Shown: positions 1-5,817, counted from the first letter of the stretch. The stretch is 9,678 nucleotides of DNA from Cuspidothrix sp046080565 (GCA_046080565.1 JBJTUF010000036.1:1-9678), one strand, 5' to 3'. Made by a program: numbers and translations. Notes: a model not told the origin generated them from the sequence alone.

Positions 1-152
1 ACACGTCGTTTATTTTTTTCTACCTGCGCTTTTTGCTCCTGATGAGTTAACTTCGCTTGCTCCATCAATGAAATAAATTGATCATAGCTGATTCCCAGTA
101 TACCCCTAGCGCGTTTTGGGTACATATGTATATAATTGGTAATATTTTTCAT
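1..152 (-). CDS. IS5-like transposase, N-terminal part (runs off the left edge)
   Basis: This is the first 50 codons of a minus-strand gene that continues beyond the window. The protein begins MKNITNYIHMYPKRARGILG and goes on through GISYDQFISLMEQAKLTHQE to a Lys-rich stretch. From memory, this resembles the leader of the cyanobacterial transposase family with a DDE_Tnp_4 catalytic domain and an HTH_Tnp_4 helix-turn-helix (IS5 superfamily), where a similar 'YP.R...ILGISY.QF..L.EQA' segment precedes the DNA-binding domain. The catalytic DDE residues would lie outside the window, so activity cannot be judged. The ATG at 150-152 was chosen because the family-like sequence starts there, and the reading frame is open to the edge. 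A hairpin lies just upstream (157-194). The upstream neighbour is a truncated AlbA_2 gene, as expected if this element inserted into it. Confidence 0.6.
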   Translation of the reverse strand, partial: MKNITNYIHMYPKRARGILGISYDQFISLMEQAKLTHQEQKAQVEKNKRR

Positions 153-156
153 CTTC

Positions 157-194
157 GGTAGAACCACGGTATATTTTCCATTTACCGTTCTACC
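157..194 (-). promoter_or_regulatory. Hairpin in the leader of the transposase gene
   Basis: GGTAGAAC (157-164) pairs perfectly with GTTCTACC (187-194). Inside it GGTA (168-171) pairs with TACC (183-186), leaving a 3-nt bulge and an 11-nt loop. It ends 5 nt upstream of the start codon. Hairpins here can block translation of read-through transcripts that enter an element from outside. That role is inference; the pairing is direct observation. Confidence 0.5.
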
Positions 195-203
195 ATTTTT
201 TCG

Positions 204-695
204 TTATATATTTCGGACAGGTCTATTATCTTGAGGTTCATTACCAGCATCCCGTAACATTTGCTGCACTTCTTCTCGTGTACAACGGTAATCTCCTTCA
301 AAATTACGTTTGAAAGTGCCAGTCATGGGGTTGTTATTGATGTATACAGGACGCTGTTGACGGATAGCTTTGGGTACTGCGATAATGACCAAACTATGTG
401 TATCAAGCTTCAAAACTTTCACATCCGAATTGCTACAAATTGGTGTGCTCAGTTTTTGTGGATTATTATGACTATCCCAGAATTTTTTCAATAATCCATC
501 CGGGTTGCGTACTCCAGAAATTGTCAGCCCACCTTTGCCTTCGCTGAGACCCAATACAATATGTCCTCCATCTGTATTTGCAAATGCGGATACTGTTTCC
601 CATATATCATTGGGTAAACCCCCATCTGCGGATTTGAACTCAATATCTTCGTCTTCTCCCAAGTTGATATGTTGGAATAATTTTTCTGAGTCCAT
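204..695 (-). pseudogene. AlbA_2/Schlafen-type putative DNA-binding protein, truncated by an insertion sequence
   Basis: The remaining 163 residues form an AlbA_2 domain (formerly AAA_4, Schlafen-related). An 'E-D-I-E-F-K' motif at residues 15-21 is followed by 'ETVSAFANTDGGHIVLGLSE' at about 33-52, the family hallmark, and the 'NF.GDY.CTREEVQQML' end of the domain near 130-150. Relatives usually continue for another 200 residues or more with ATPase-like and winged-helix parts. Here the frame runs into 'PVRNI-stop', with the stop codon and probably the last few codons coming from the IS5-like element. I chose the ATG at 693-695 over a TTG at 716 because an AGAGGT Shine-Dalgarno (702-707 on the other strand) sits 6 nt upstream of it. 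Function in relatives is poorly defined (some are regulators, some are linked to defence). The protein is probably inactive or only a free AlbA_2 domain. Confidence 0.75.
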
Positions 696-828
696 GAATA
701 CACCTCTGTTTGTCAACTTTATCCATTATGGCTTAGTTGAATTTACGGTTTTCAGGTGTAGTTCATGAAGTTCAAATAATTTTGCAATCGGTTAGGAAAA
801 ATTTAACTTGCTCAATCATAACTTTTGA

Positions 829-2367
829 TTACTCATCCTCATCCGGTTCTAAATCCTCTTCTGTCAATTCCTGATGGGGTACAGCCGCAATAATCGCATC
901 TATAACTTTACCTACTGGTAATATTTCAATACCGATCTCCGGGAATTTTGTCCCCTTGGGAACTATAGCGCGTTTAAATCCTAATTTTGCCGCTTCTTTT
1001 AATCGTAGTTCCATTTGGGAAACCGATCGCACTTGTCCCCCTAATCCTACTTCCCCAATTAAGACTGTACCAGGATCAACTATTCTATCTCGGAAACTGG
1101 CTACAATCGCCACCGCTATTCCTAAATCTACGGCTGGTTCTTCTACGTTTAATCCCCCCGCAGAAGCAACGTAGGAATCTAATTTAGACATAGGTATACC
1201 CACCCGTTTTTCTAATACGGCGAGAATCTGCACTAAGCGGTTATAATCTATACCTGTACCAGCCCGACGAGGGGAAGGATAACTGGTAGGACTAACTAAA
1301 GCTTGCAATTCCACAACTATGGGGCGAGTCCCTTCACAAGCAACGACAATGGCCGTACCCGGTGCAGGATCATCACGGTTGCCTAAAAATAGCTCTGAAG
1401 GATTATCAACTTCTTTTAATCCTTGCGATACCATTTCAAATATACCAATTTCGTGGGTTGCCCCGAAACGGTTTTTTACAGTTCTTAATAATCGGTGAGA
1501 AGCAAAGCGATCGCCTTCAAAATACAATACAGTATCTACTAAATGCTCTAATACCCTTGGCCCGGCAATCGTCCCTTCCTTGGTAACATGACCGACAATT
1601 AACATCGTAATATCTTCATGTTTTGCCACTTTCATCAAAGCTGCTGTACATTCCCTGACTTGGGCAACTGAACCCGGTGCAGATGTCAAAGCTGGTAAAA
1701 ATACTGTTTGGATACTATCTATTACCGCCACATTTGGTTTAAGGGAGTCTATTTCTCGCAAAATTTCCTCTAAATCCGTTTCGGGCAAAACATATAAATC
1801 CGCCCCTATACTATCAGGATTTATCGCTTGTTCAGGATGTTTAGGTATAGTTTCAGAATCTTTGTTTTCATCATCTTCCGTAACTATGTGGGGAGTTTTA
1901 GCCATTCCCAACCGAGAAGCACGCAATTTTACCTGTTGTCCAGATTCCTCCCCAGTGATGTAGAGAATCCGGTATTTTTGCGCTAATTGGTTAGATACTT
2001 GCAGTAATAAAGTGGATTTACCAATGCCAGGATCGCCGCCAATCAGTACCATTGAGCCAGGAACTACTCCCCCCCCTAAAACCCGATCCAATTCGCCATA
2101 TCCCGATTCCCAACGGGCAATTTGGCGATCGCTAATTTGATCAAAAGTCAGGGAAGATCTAGCCTTAGCTGGTTTATTATGAGATTTACTAGGACTGGCA
2201 GATTGCCAATTTCCCACCCCACCCCGACTAGGAATATCACCAATAAAAGAACTAATATTTTGTTCAACTAAAGAGTCGTAAGTGTCACAATTGGAACATT
2301 TTCCGAACCATTGGGAGAATTCCGCCCCACAATTACTACAGATATAAATGGTTTTTGGCTTGGCCAT
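829..2367 (-). CDS. radA: DNA repair and recombination protein RadA (Sms)
   Basis: RadA is a RecA-like, DnaB-type ATPase that promotes branch migration of recombination intermediates and processing of stalled forks. All expected parts are visible in the 512 residues. An N-terminal C4 zinc finger has Cys10, Cys13, Cys24 and Cys27. The Walker A is GGDPGIGKST at 110-119 and the Walker B region is NVAVIDSIQT at 212-221. The RadA-specific KNRFG motif is at 298-302, and a Lon-protease-like C-terminal domain spans about 355-495, ending in an acidic tail. A low-complexity acidic segment at about 164-190, between the Walker motifs, makes it longer than E. coli RadA (about 460 residues). Start: the ATG at 2365-2367 gives the family-typical MAKPKTIYICSNCG; a TTG two codons upstream is unnecessary. 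It is divergent from rpaB. The stop lies 112 nt from the truncated AlbA_2 gene's TTG. Confidence 0.95.
   Translation of the reverse strand: MAKPKTIYICSNCGAEFSQWFGKCSNCDTYDSLVEQNISSFIGDIPSRGGVGNWQSASPSKSHNKPAKARSSLTFDQISDRQIARWESGYGELDRVLGGGVVPGSMVLIGGDPGIGKSTLLLQVSNQLAQKYRILYITGEESGQQVKLRASRLGMAKTPHIVTEDDENKDSETIPKHPEQAINPDSIGADLYVLPETDLEEILREIDSLKPNVAVIDSIQTVFLPALTSAPGSVAQVRECTAALMKVAKHEDITMLIVGHVTKEGTIAGPRVLEHLVDTVLYFEGDRFASHRLLRTVKNRFGATHEIGIFEMVSQGLKEVDNPSELFLGNRDDPAPGTAIVVACEGTRPIVVELQALVSPTSYPSPRRAGTGIDYNRLVQILAVLEKRVGIPMSKLDSYVASAGGLNVEEPAVDLGIAVAIVASFRDRIVDPGTVLIGEVGLGGQVRSVSQMELRLKEAAKLGFKRAIVPKGTKFPEIGIEILPVGKVIDAIIAAVPHQELTEEDLEPDEDE
1507..1514. repeat. HIP1 octamers (first of five)
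   Basis: GCGATCGC, the highly iterated palindrome of many cyanobacteria, occurs here and at 2125-2132 (both in radA), 3643-3650 (CCB gene), and 8466-8473 and 8828-8835 (nblB-like gene). None lies between about 3651 and 8465, the part that holds the accessory genes. Confidence 0.9.
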
Positions 2368-2434
2368 GCTCAAATTTTATTTAAGAATCTTAATTTTTTG
2401 TTAATTCTTGGAAAAAACAAAAATCTAAATAATA

Positions 2435-2463
2435 GTAATAGTTAGAAGCTTTTTCCAAATCAA
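2435..2463 (-). promoter_or_regulatory. Candidate sigma-70-type promoter of radA
   Basis: On the minus strand TTGATT (2463-2458) is followed after exactly 17 nt by TATTAC (2440-2435), about 60 nt upstream of the radA start codon. Its -35 box touches the -35 box of the rpaB promoter candidate at the CAATTG centre. Assigned by eye; the spacer is AT-rich, so chance matches are possible. Confidence 0.4.
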
Positions 2464-2492
2464 TTGAGGTAATAATATCTTAATATTATGAT
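2464..2492 (+). promoter_or_regulatory. Candidate sigma-70-type promoter of rpaB
   Basis: TTGAGG (2464-2469), a 17-nt spacer and TATGAT (2487-2492) give a good match to the housekeeping consensus. Transcription would start near 2499, leaving an untranslated leader of about 40 nt. I do not see an HLR1 site (two direct TTACA-type half-sites) for RpaB autoregulation; only one half-like TTACA occurs, at 2531-2535. Confidence 0.45.
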
Positions 2493-2522
2493 ACTAAAAA
2501 TTAATCATGAAAAATTTTAGTT

Positions 2523-2528
2523 AAGGAG
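2523..2528 (+). promoter_or_regulatory. Ribosome binding site supporting a TTG start for rpaB
   Basis: AAGGAG is a near-perfect Shine-Dalgarno sequence, 11 nt upstream of TTG at 2540-2542. No ATG is available at the conserved N-terminus, so this site supports the unusual start codon. Confidence 0.7.
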
Positions 2529-2539
2529 CATTACAGAAC

Positions 2540-3268
2540 TTGGAAAGTCATAAAGAAAAAATCCTAGTAGTAGACGACGAAGCCAGCATTCGTCGGATTT
2601 TGGAAACACGCCTTTCCATGATTGGCTACGATGTCGTAACAGCAGGTGATGGTGAGGAAGCTTTAGATATATTTCGCAAAGCCGAACCAGACCTAGTAGT
2701 TTTAGATGTAATGATGCCAAAACTAGATGGTTATGGCGTTTGTCAAGAATTACGCAAAGAATCCGATGTTCCCATTATTATGCTTACAGCTTTGGGAGAT
2801 GTAGCAGATCGCATCACCGGTTTAGAATTAGGTGCTGATGATTATGTCGTTAAACCATTCTCACCCAAAGAATTAGAAGCGCGGATTCGTTCAGTATTAC
2901 GACGGGTAGATAAAACTGGCGCTAATGGTATTCCCAGTTCTGGCGTGATTCATGTCAGCACTATCAAAATTGATACAAATAAGCGCCAAGTTTATAAAGG
3001 TGATGAACGCATTCGCTTAACCGGCATGGAATTTAGCTTATTAGAATTGTTAGTTAGTCGTTCTGGTGAAGCTTTTTCCCGTTCCGAAATTTTGCAAGAA
3101 GTATGGGGATATACCCCCGAACGCCATGTAGATACTCGCGTTGTGGATGTCCATATCTCCCGATTAAGGGCAAAATTAGAAGATGATCCTAGCAACCCAG
3201 AACTAATTCTCACCGCTAGAGGTACTGGTTATCTTTTCCAACGCATCCTAGAACCAGGGGAAGAGTAA
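2540..3268 (+). CDS. rpaB: OmpR/PhoB-family response regulator RpaB (Ycf27)
   Basis: RpaB is the essential cyanobacterial response regulator that binds HLR1 sites. It represses high-light genes and activates photosystem I genes under low light, and is phosphorylated by the kinase NblS/Hik33. The 242 residues contain a receiver domain (about 7-120) with acidic pocket Asp12-Asp13, phosphoacceptor Asp56 (VVLDVMMP), Thr83 and Lys105 (VVKPF). A winged-helix effector domain follows (about 140-238), including the ILQEVWGY and RVVDVHISRLRAKLEDDP segments. The sequence is extremely close to what I know of RpaB from other cyanobacteria (MLTALGDVADRITGLELGAD is typical). Translation starts at a TTG supported by AAGGAG. 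The downstream CCB-type gene lies 57 bp away on the same strand and may be co-transcribed. The stop codon sits inside an 11-bp direct repeat flanking a heptamer array. Confidence 0.95.
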   Translation: MESHKEKILVVDDEASIRRILETRLSMIGYDVVTAGDGEEALDIFRKAEPDLVVLDVMMPKLDGYGVCQELRKESDVPIIMLTALGDVADRITGLELGADDYVVKPFSPKELEARIRSVLRRVDKTGANGIPSSGVIHVSTIKIDTNKRQVYKGDERIRLTGMEFSLLELLVSRSGEAFSRSEILQEVWGYTPERHVDTRVVDVHISRLRAKLEDDPSNPELILTARGTGYLFQRILEPGEE

Positions 3269-3313
3269 GAAGTTAGGTGACAGGGGACAGGTGACAGGTG
3301 ACAGTAAGAAGTT
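3264..3313 (+). repeat. Heptanucleotide tandem array (AGGTGAC x4) flanked by 11-bp direct repeats
   Basis: Four head-to-tail 7-bp units occupy 3275-3302: AGGTGAC, AGGGGAC, AGGTGAC, AGGTGAC. They are bracketed by identical copies of AGTAAGAAGTT at 3264-3274 and 3303-3313; the first copy contains the rpaB stop codon. This matches the style of the short tandemly repeated (STRR) heptamers known from heterocystous cyanobacteria. A related array lies at 8951-8978. Confidence 0.85.
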
Positions 3314-3325
3314 TATCAATGACTA

Positions 3326-3973
3326 ATGACTAAATCAGATCCCAATCGAGTTTTACGGCGTTTACCCTTAGTAGTTGGGGGTTTAGGTGCTGTCCTGTTA
3401 TTGATAAATCGGTTGTTAACTCCACAACTCACAGATTCTCAAGCACGTGGGGATGTGCTGGGGATAATTTTGAGTGGGGTCTTAATTTTAACTGGTTTAA
3501 TTTGGCAACAGGTACAACCGCGCACACCTGAGACAGTAGAACTCATTGGGGAAGAGGGATTTTTTCTCGATCCAGAATTGCCAGAAGCGGCGAAAATGGA
3601 ATTAGCCTGGGCATCGCGTTTATTGTTAACAAATACAGTCACGCGATCGCTCATAGTTTACTATCAAGGTAAAGTTCTCTTACGTCGCGGTATTCTGGCT
3701 ACCAAATCGGAAGTAGTTGCAGGAACAATCCTCAAAAAAGTATCAGAAACACAAAAGCCGATTTATCTAGTCGCTTTATCTGTGTATCCGGGGAAAATTG
3801 AATTTGACTATTTACCAGAAAACACACAAGGTGTAATTTGTCAACCAATTGGTAAAGAAGGAGTTTTAATTCTAGCTGCAAATGCTCCCCGTAGTTACAC
3901 TAAACAAGATGAAAACTGGATTGCGGGAATTGCTGATAAATTAGCCGTAACCCTTAGTAATTCTCGTTCCTAG
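3326..3973 (+). CDS. Cofactor assembly of complex C subunit B (CCB2/CCB4-type)
   Basis: The protein resembles the cyanobacterial relatives of plastid CCB2 and CCB4, which help attach haem c(i) (c-prime) covalently to cytochrome b6 on the stromal/cytoplasmic side during cytochrome b6f assembly. Of 215 residues, two transmembrane helices lie at about 13-31 and 43-62, separated by a short loop. A soluble domain follows (about 70-212) with the family-like segment VELIGEEGFFLDPELP (71-86). No cofactor-binding cysteines are expected or seen. The start at 3326 is the second ATG of a tandem ATGACTA-ATGACTA. The first ATG (3319) is out of frame and opens a 4-residue ORF whose stop overlaps this start. 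The final codons Ser-Arg-Ser-stop lie inside a dispersed repeat, so the native C-terminus may have been replaced. It is close behind rpaB and possibly co-transcribed. The family call is from recognition of sequence and topology. Confidence 0.8.
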   Translation: MTKSDPNRVLRRLPLVVGGLGAVLLLINRLLTPQLTDSQARGDVLGIILSGVLILTGLIWQQVQPRTPETVELIGEEGFFLDPELPEAAKMELAWASRLLLTNTVTRSLIVYYQGKVLLRRGILATKSEVVAGTILKKVSETQKPIYLVALSVYPGKIEFDYLPENTQGVICQPIGKEGVLILAANAPRSYTKQDENWIAGIADKLAVTLSNSRS

Positions 3974-4067
3974 ACTCTGGCTAGGAATGCTGACTGTGAG
4001 GCTCTGCCTCCCGTTACTAGCGGCAGAGCCGCGTGATAAACATTCCCAGTCAGAGACTGGGAACGAG
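3963..4067. repeat. Dispersed cloverleaf-like palindromic repeat, copy 1
   Basis: The ends CTCGTTCC (3963-3970) and GGAACGAG (4060-4067) are complementary. Inside are a left hairpin (CCTAGAC, loop TCT, GGCTAGG; one mismatch) and AATG/CATT (3986-3989 with 4041-4044) closing a perfect central hairpin, GGCTCTGCC (4000-4008) with GGCAGAGCC (4022-4030). A right hairpin, CCCAGTC (4045-4051) with GACTGGG (4055-4061), completes it. The whole folds like a four-way junction. A second copy lies at 6534-6628. It overlaps the last three codons and stop of the CCB gene and sits upstream of the DUF456 gene, where it could terminate or process a shared transcript. Confidence 0.85.
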
Positions 4068-4096
4068 ACTATAAAAGTTAAAGTTATGTATGAATT

Positions 4097-4621
4097 ATGC
4101 AAATTATTTATTTACTCTTAGTTGCTGTGATGTTAGTTGGTGTAATTGGTGCAGTAGTTCCAGCCATACCTGGCAGCAGCTTAATTCTCATATCTATTAT
4201 TATCTGGGGAATTATCAGTCATTCCTTTGCCGCCATCAAAATTCCCCTCATTGTCACCATTATTGTATTACTCCTGAGTACGGGAGTAGATTTTCTAGCA
4301 GGTTACATAGGAGCAAAACAAGCCGGTGCTAGTAAATGGGGTCAAATTGGTGCTTTTGTGGGGTTATTACTGGGATTTTTCGGCTTGTTACCGGCTTTAC
4401 CCTTTGGTGGCCCCTTATTAGGGATTTTATTCGGACCACTTTTAGGTGCAATTGTCGGTGAATTCCTGTACCAACGTCAATTATGGCCTGCGGTAAAAGC
4501 AGGTATAGGAATTACCGTCGGTACAGTTGTCGGTAATTTAATTCAAGGTGTGTTAGCAATCAGTTCAGTAATAGTATTTCTAGTAGTAACTTGGCCACAA
4601 GTATTCGGTAAGTTTATATAG
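4097..4621 (+). CDS. DUF456 family membrane protein
   Basis: This 174-residue, strongly hydrophobic protein has about five membrane segments (roughly 2-38 possibly as a re-entrant pair, 48-72, 82-98, 105-122 and 134-168). It carries the DUF456 hallmarks: an N-terminal 'GAVVPAIPGSSLI' at 18-30 and the loop 'GAKQAGASKWGQIGA' at 72-86, with a Gly/Pro-rich second half. The molecular function of the family is unknown; nothing here adds a catalytic motif. The ATG at 4097 gives the family-typical N-terminus. The Shine-Dalgarno is weak (an AG-rich stretch around 4072-4084). It follows the CCB-type gene on the same strand after a 123-bp gap filled mainly by the cloverleaf repeat. A link to photosynthesis rests only on this position. 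Confidence 0.85.
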   Translation: MQIIYLLLVAVMLVGVIGAVVPAIPGSSLILISIIIWGIISHSFAAIKIPLIVTIIVLLLSTGVDFLAGYIGAKQAGASKWGQIGAFVGLLLGFFGLLPALPFGGPLLGILFGPLLGAIVGEFLYQRQLWPAVKAGIGITVGTVVGNLIQGVLAISSVIVFLVVTWPQVFGKFI

Positions 4622-4784
4622 TTATCTTTAAAAAGCAAAAGTGATAAATCAGCCTAGTGTATAAAGCTAAAATCCTTATGAATCAAGGCACTGAGCTACA
4701 AATTTACTCGAATAAACCAAGAAATCTCAGAAAACAACCGCAAAAATATATGAAGATTCGATGAAGATGAGTCAGTAGATATTG

Positions 4785-4803
4785 CATACTCTAAGTGAGT
4801 ATG
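4785..4803. promoter_or_regulatory. 7-bp dyad, operator-like
   Basis: CATACTC (4785-4791) and GAGTATG (4797-4803) are perfect inverted repeats around TAAGT. It starts inside a -35-like TTGCAT (4782-4787) that has the -10-like AATTAT (4805-4810) 17 nt on, so a repressor could bind across the promoter. The promoter match is weak; the dyad is certain. Confidence 0.4.
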
Positions 4804-4815
4804 TAATTATGATTA

Positions 4816-4842
4816 TGTGGAAAACACGAGGATGACTCCACA
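4816..4842. promoter_or_regulatory. Short inverted repeat in the PEP-CTERM gene leader
   Basis: TGTGGA (4816-4821) pairs with TCCACA (4837-4842) around a 15-nt loop. On its own this could be chance; it is noted because three other dyads lie within 130 bp. Confidence 0.3.
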
Positions 4843-4870
4843 AAAGTCAAACTTAAAACACAGTCAGTAA

Positions 4871-4972
4871 CACAGTAATCCCACTCTCATTCCTAAAAAA
4901 AGTAACTTCGTTTTGAAGTTATATTACGTGTTTCCTAGTTTAGTTTTGTTAAATAATTTTTGGATTACTGTG
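4871..4972. promoter_or_regulatory. Long-range 11-bp inverted repeat enclosing a hairpin
   Basis: CACAGTAATCC (4871-4881) is exactly complementary to GGATTACTGTG (4962-4972). The 80 nt between them include a perfect 7-bp hairpin, TAACTTC (4903-4909) with GAAGTTA (4915-4921), loop of 5. As RNA this would be a closing stem around an inner stem-loop, 56 nt upstream of the ATG. It could be a structured leader, or the remains of a small inverted-repeat element. Confidence 0.5.
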
Positions 4973-5028
4973 CCAAAGACAACCGTATTTATTCTGTAAA
5001 CAAATTTTCACTGGAGCTAAGAATTACA

Positions 5029-5706
5029 ATGTTTAACTTTAAATCTCAACTTTTAGGTGTTGCTGCTGTATTACCCGTTGTTGCTGCTGGTTTATTGAGT
5101 TCTGTTGGTTCTGCTCAGGCTGGACAATTGACTGGTAGTATTGGTCTTAATGGTACTGCTGGTTCATTCAGTACAGGAACAAATCCCGGCTCCACCCAGT
5201 TCAAATTTGTTGATGTTGATGGTATTGAACCAACAGGAGATTTCTTTCCTGCACTAATCTCAAGCACATCTCCCGTTCCAGGTATCACAATTAATAATCT
5301 AACACTGACTAAAGTTGCAGACGTGCCAGTTTTAGGATCCCAGTATGCTAAGTACACTACTAATGCTCTATCTCCTTGGATTGACTTCGGAACAAGAACA
5401 TTGGGTTCAGTTACAGCTGCTCTTACCTTTGATTTAGATGCTACTCAATTTCTAAGAAATAGAGTTGGACCTAACGGTGTACAAATTGCAACATTGGACG
5501 GACTAACAGGTAAATTCAATTTTAATGGAGTAACTACTGTAGCCACAGGCTTCTTAAGCGGTTCTCGTTCTGGTACTACTAGTGGCTACGAAATAACTCT
5601 TACAGCTGATCCAACTCCTGTTCCCGAACCCACCACAATGTTAGGTTTAGGTTTGGTAGCTGCTGGTATGACTGTTGCTCGTCGTCGTAAAGCTGTAACA
5701 GCATAG
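5029..5706 (+). CDS. PEP-CTERM sorting domain-containing exported protein
   Basis: The 225-residue protein has a signal peptide at 1-31 (Lys5, hydrophobic core about 8-24, cleavage predicted after AQA at 31) and a mature region rich in Gly, Thr and Ser, probably a beta-sandwich. It ends in a standard PEP-CTERM sorting signal: VPEPTTM, a hydrophobic stretch (LGLGLVAAGMTV) and a basic RRRK tail. Such proteins are exported, processed by an exosortase and usually linked to extracellular polysaccharide or the cell surface. No catalytic motif is visible and I do not recognise the central domain, so its specific role is unknown. The ATG at 5029 is preferred over an in-frame TTG at 4960 because it starts the signal peptide and has GGAG 12 nt upstream. 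Monocistronic: long structured leader upstream, strong terminator directly downstream. Confidence 0.88.
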   Translation: MFNFKSQLLGVAAVLPVVAAGLLSSVGSAQAGQLTGSIGLNGTAGSFSTGTNPGSTQFKFVDVDGIEPTGDFFPALISSTSPVPGITINNLTLTKVADVPVLGSQYAKYTTNALSPWIDFGTRTLGSVTAALTFDLDATQFLRNRVGPNGVQIATLDGLTGKFNFNGVTTVATGFLSGSRSGTTSGYEITLTADPTPVPEPTTMLGLGLVAAGMTVARRRKAVTA

Positions 5707-5738
5707 TTTCAGATTCTAATATCAAAATCTTAATTTTC

Positions 5739-5784
5739 GATCTGGTTGGAGTGAAACATTTTCCCAACCAGGTCAATTTTTTTT
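5739..5784 (+). terminator. Intrinsic terminator of the PEP-CTERM gene
   Basis: GATCTGGTTGG (5739-5749) pairs with CCAACCAGGTC (5764-5774), ten Watson-Crick pairs and one wobble, with a 14-nt loop. Two A residues and a run of eight T (5777-5784) follow. It lies 33 nt after the stop codon. Confidence 0.85.
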
Positions 5785-5787
5785 GTT

Positions 5788-5817
5788 TGTAGAGATGTTC
5801 CATGGAAAGTCTCTACA
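5788..5817. repeat. 30-bp near-perfect palindrome of a dispersed cyanobacterial type
   Basis: TGTAGAGA (5788-5795) and TCTCTACA (5810-5817) flank the perfect palindrome TTCCATGGAA (5798-5807); only the two base pairs between arm and core are imperfect. From memory, closely similar palindromes (GTAGAGACGT...ACGTCTCTAC around CATG) occur between genes in many Nostoc-like genomes. It lies 3 nt after the terminator T-run and 22 nt from the stop of the Uma2 gene, so it may also end that transcript. Confidence 0.65.

Larger units (their letters stand above)
1..223 (-). mobile_element. Insertion sequence, 5' end only (IS5-like), inserted in an AlbA_2 gene
   Basis: The element is inferred from the transposase start at 152 and from the abrupt loss of AlbA_2-type coding sequence a little upstream of it. 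Its outer end is probably near 215-223, where the minus strand reads GACCTGTCC, directly after the last plausible AlbA_2 codons. The other end, the inverted-repeat partner and the target duplication are outside the window, so the exact boundary is a guess. Confidence 0.5.
4622..5028. other. 407-bp non-coding stretch upstream of the PEP-CTERM gene, rich in inverted repeats
   Basis: No convincing gene is present; the best small ORF (28 residues, 4678-4764) lacks a ribosome site. From about 4780 on it holds four separate dyads (listed individually), all upstream of the PEP-CTERM start. The first 160 bp show nothing I can name. No terminator with a T-run is visible directly behind the DUF456 gene. 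Confidence 0.7.

Noticed and set aside
2531..2535. TTACA as part of an HLR1 (RpaB) operator upstream of rpaB
   Set aside because: Only one half-site is present, without the second TTACA at the required spacing, and it lies inside the ribosome-site region.
2517..2720. Minus-strand frame overlapping the rpaB start
   Set aside because: Shadow of rpaB with no family resemblance.
3963..4067. tRNA gene suggested by the cloverleaf shape
   Set aside because: Stem lengths, the missing TTC-loop signature, the 105-nt length and a second intergenic copy fit a palindromic repeat, not a tRNA.
4678..4764. Possible 28-residue small protein starting MNQGTELQIY
   Set aside because: No ribosome site, no membrane segment or family resemblance; likely chance in an AT-rich gap.
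4960..5028. N-terminal extension of the PEP-CTERM protein from a TTG at 4960
   Set aside because: It would place 23 polar residues before a clear signal peptide; the ATG at 5029 has a GGAG upstream and gives a normal N-terminus.
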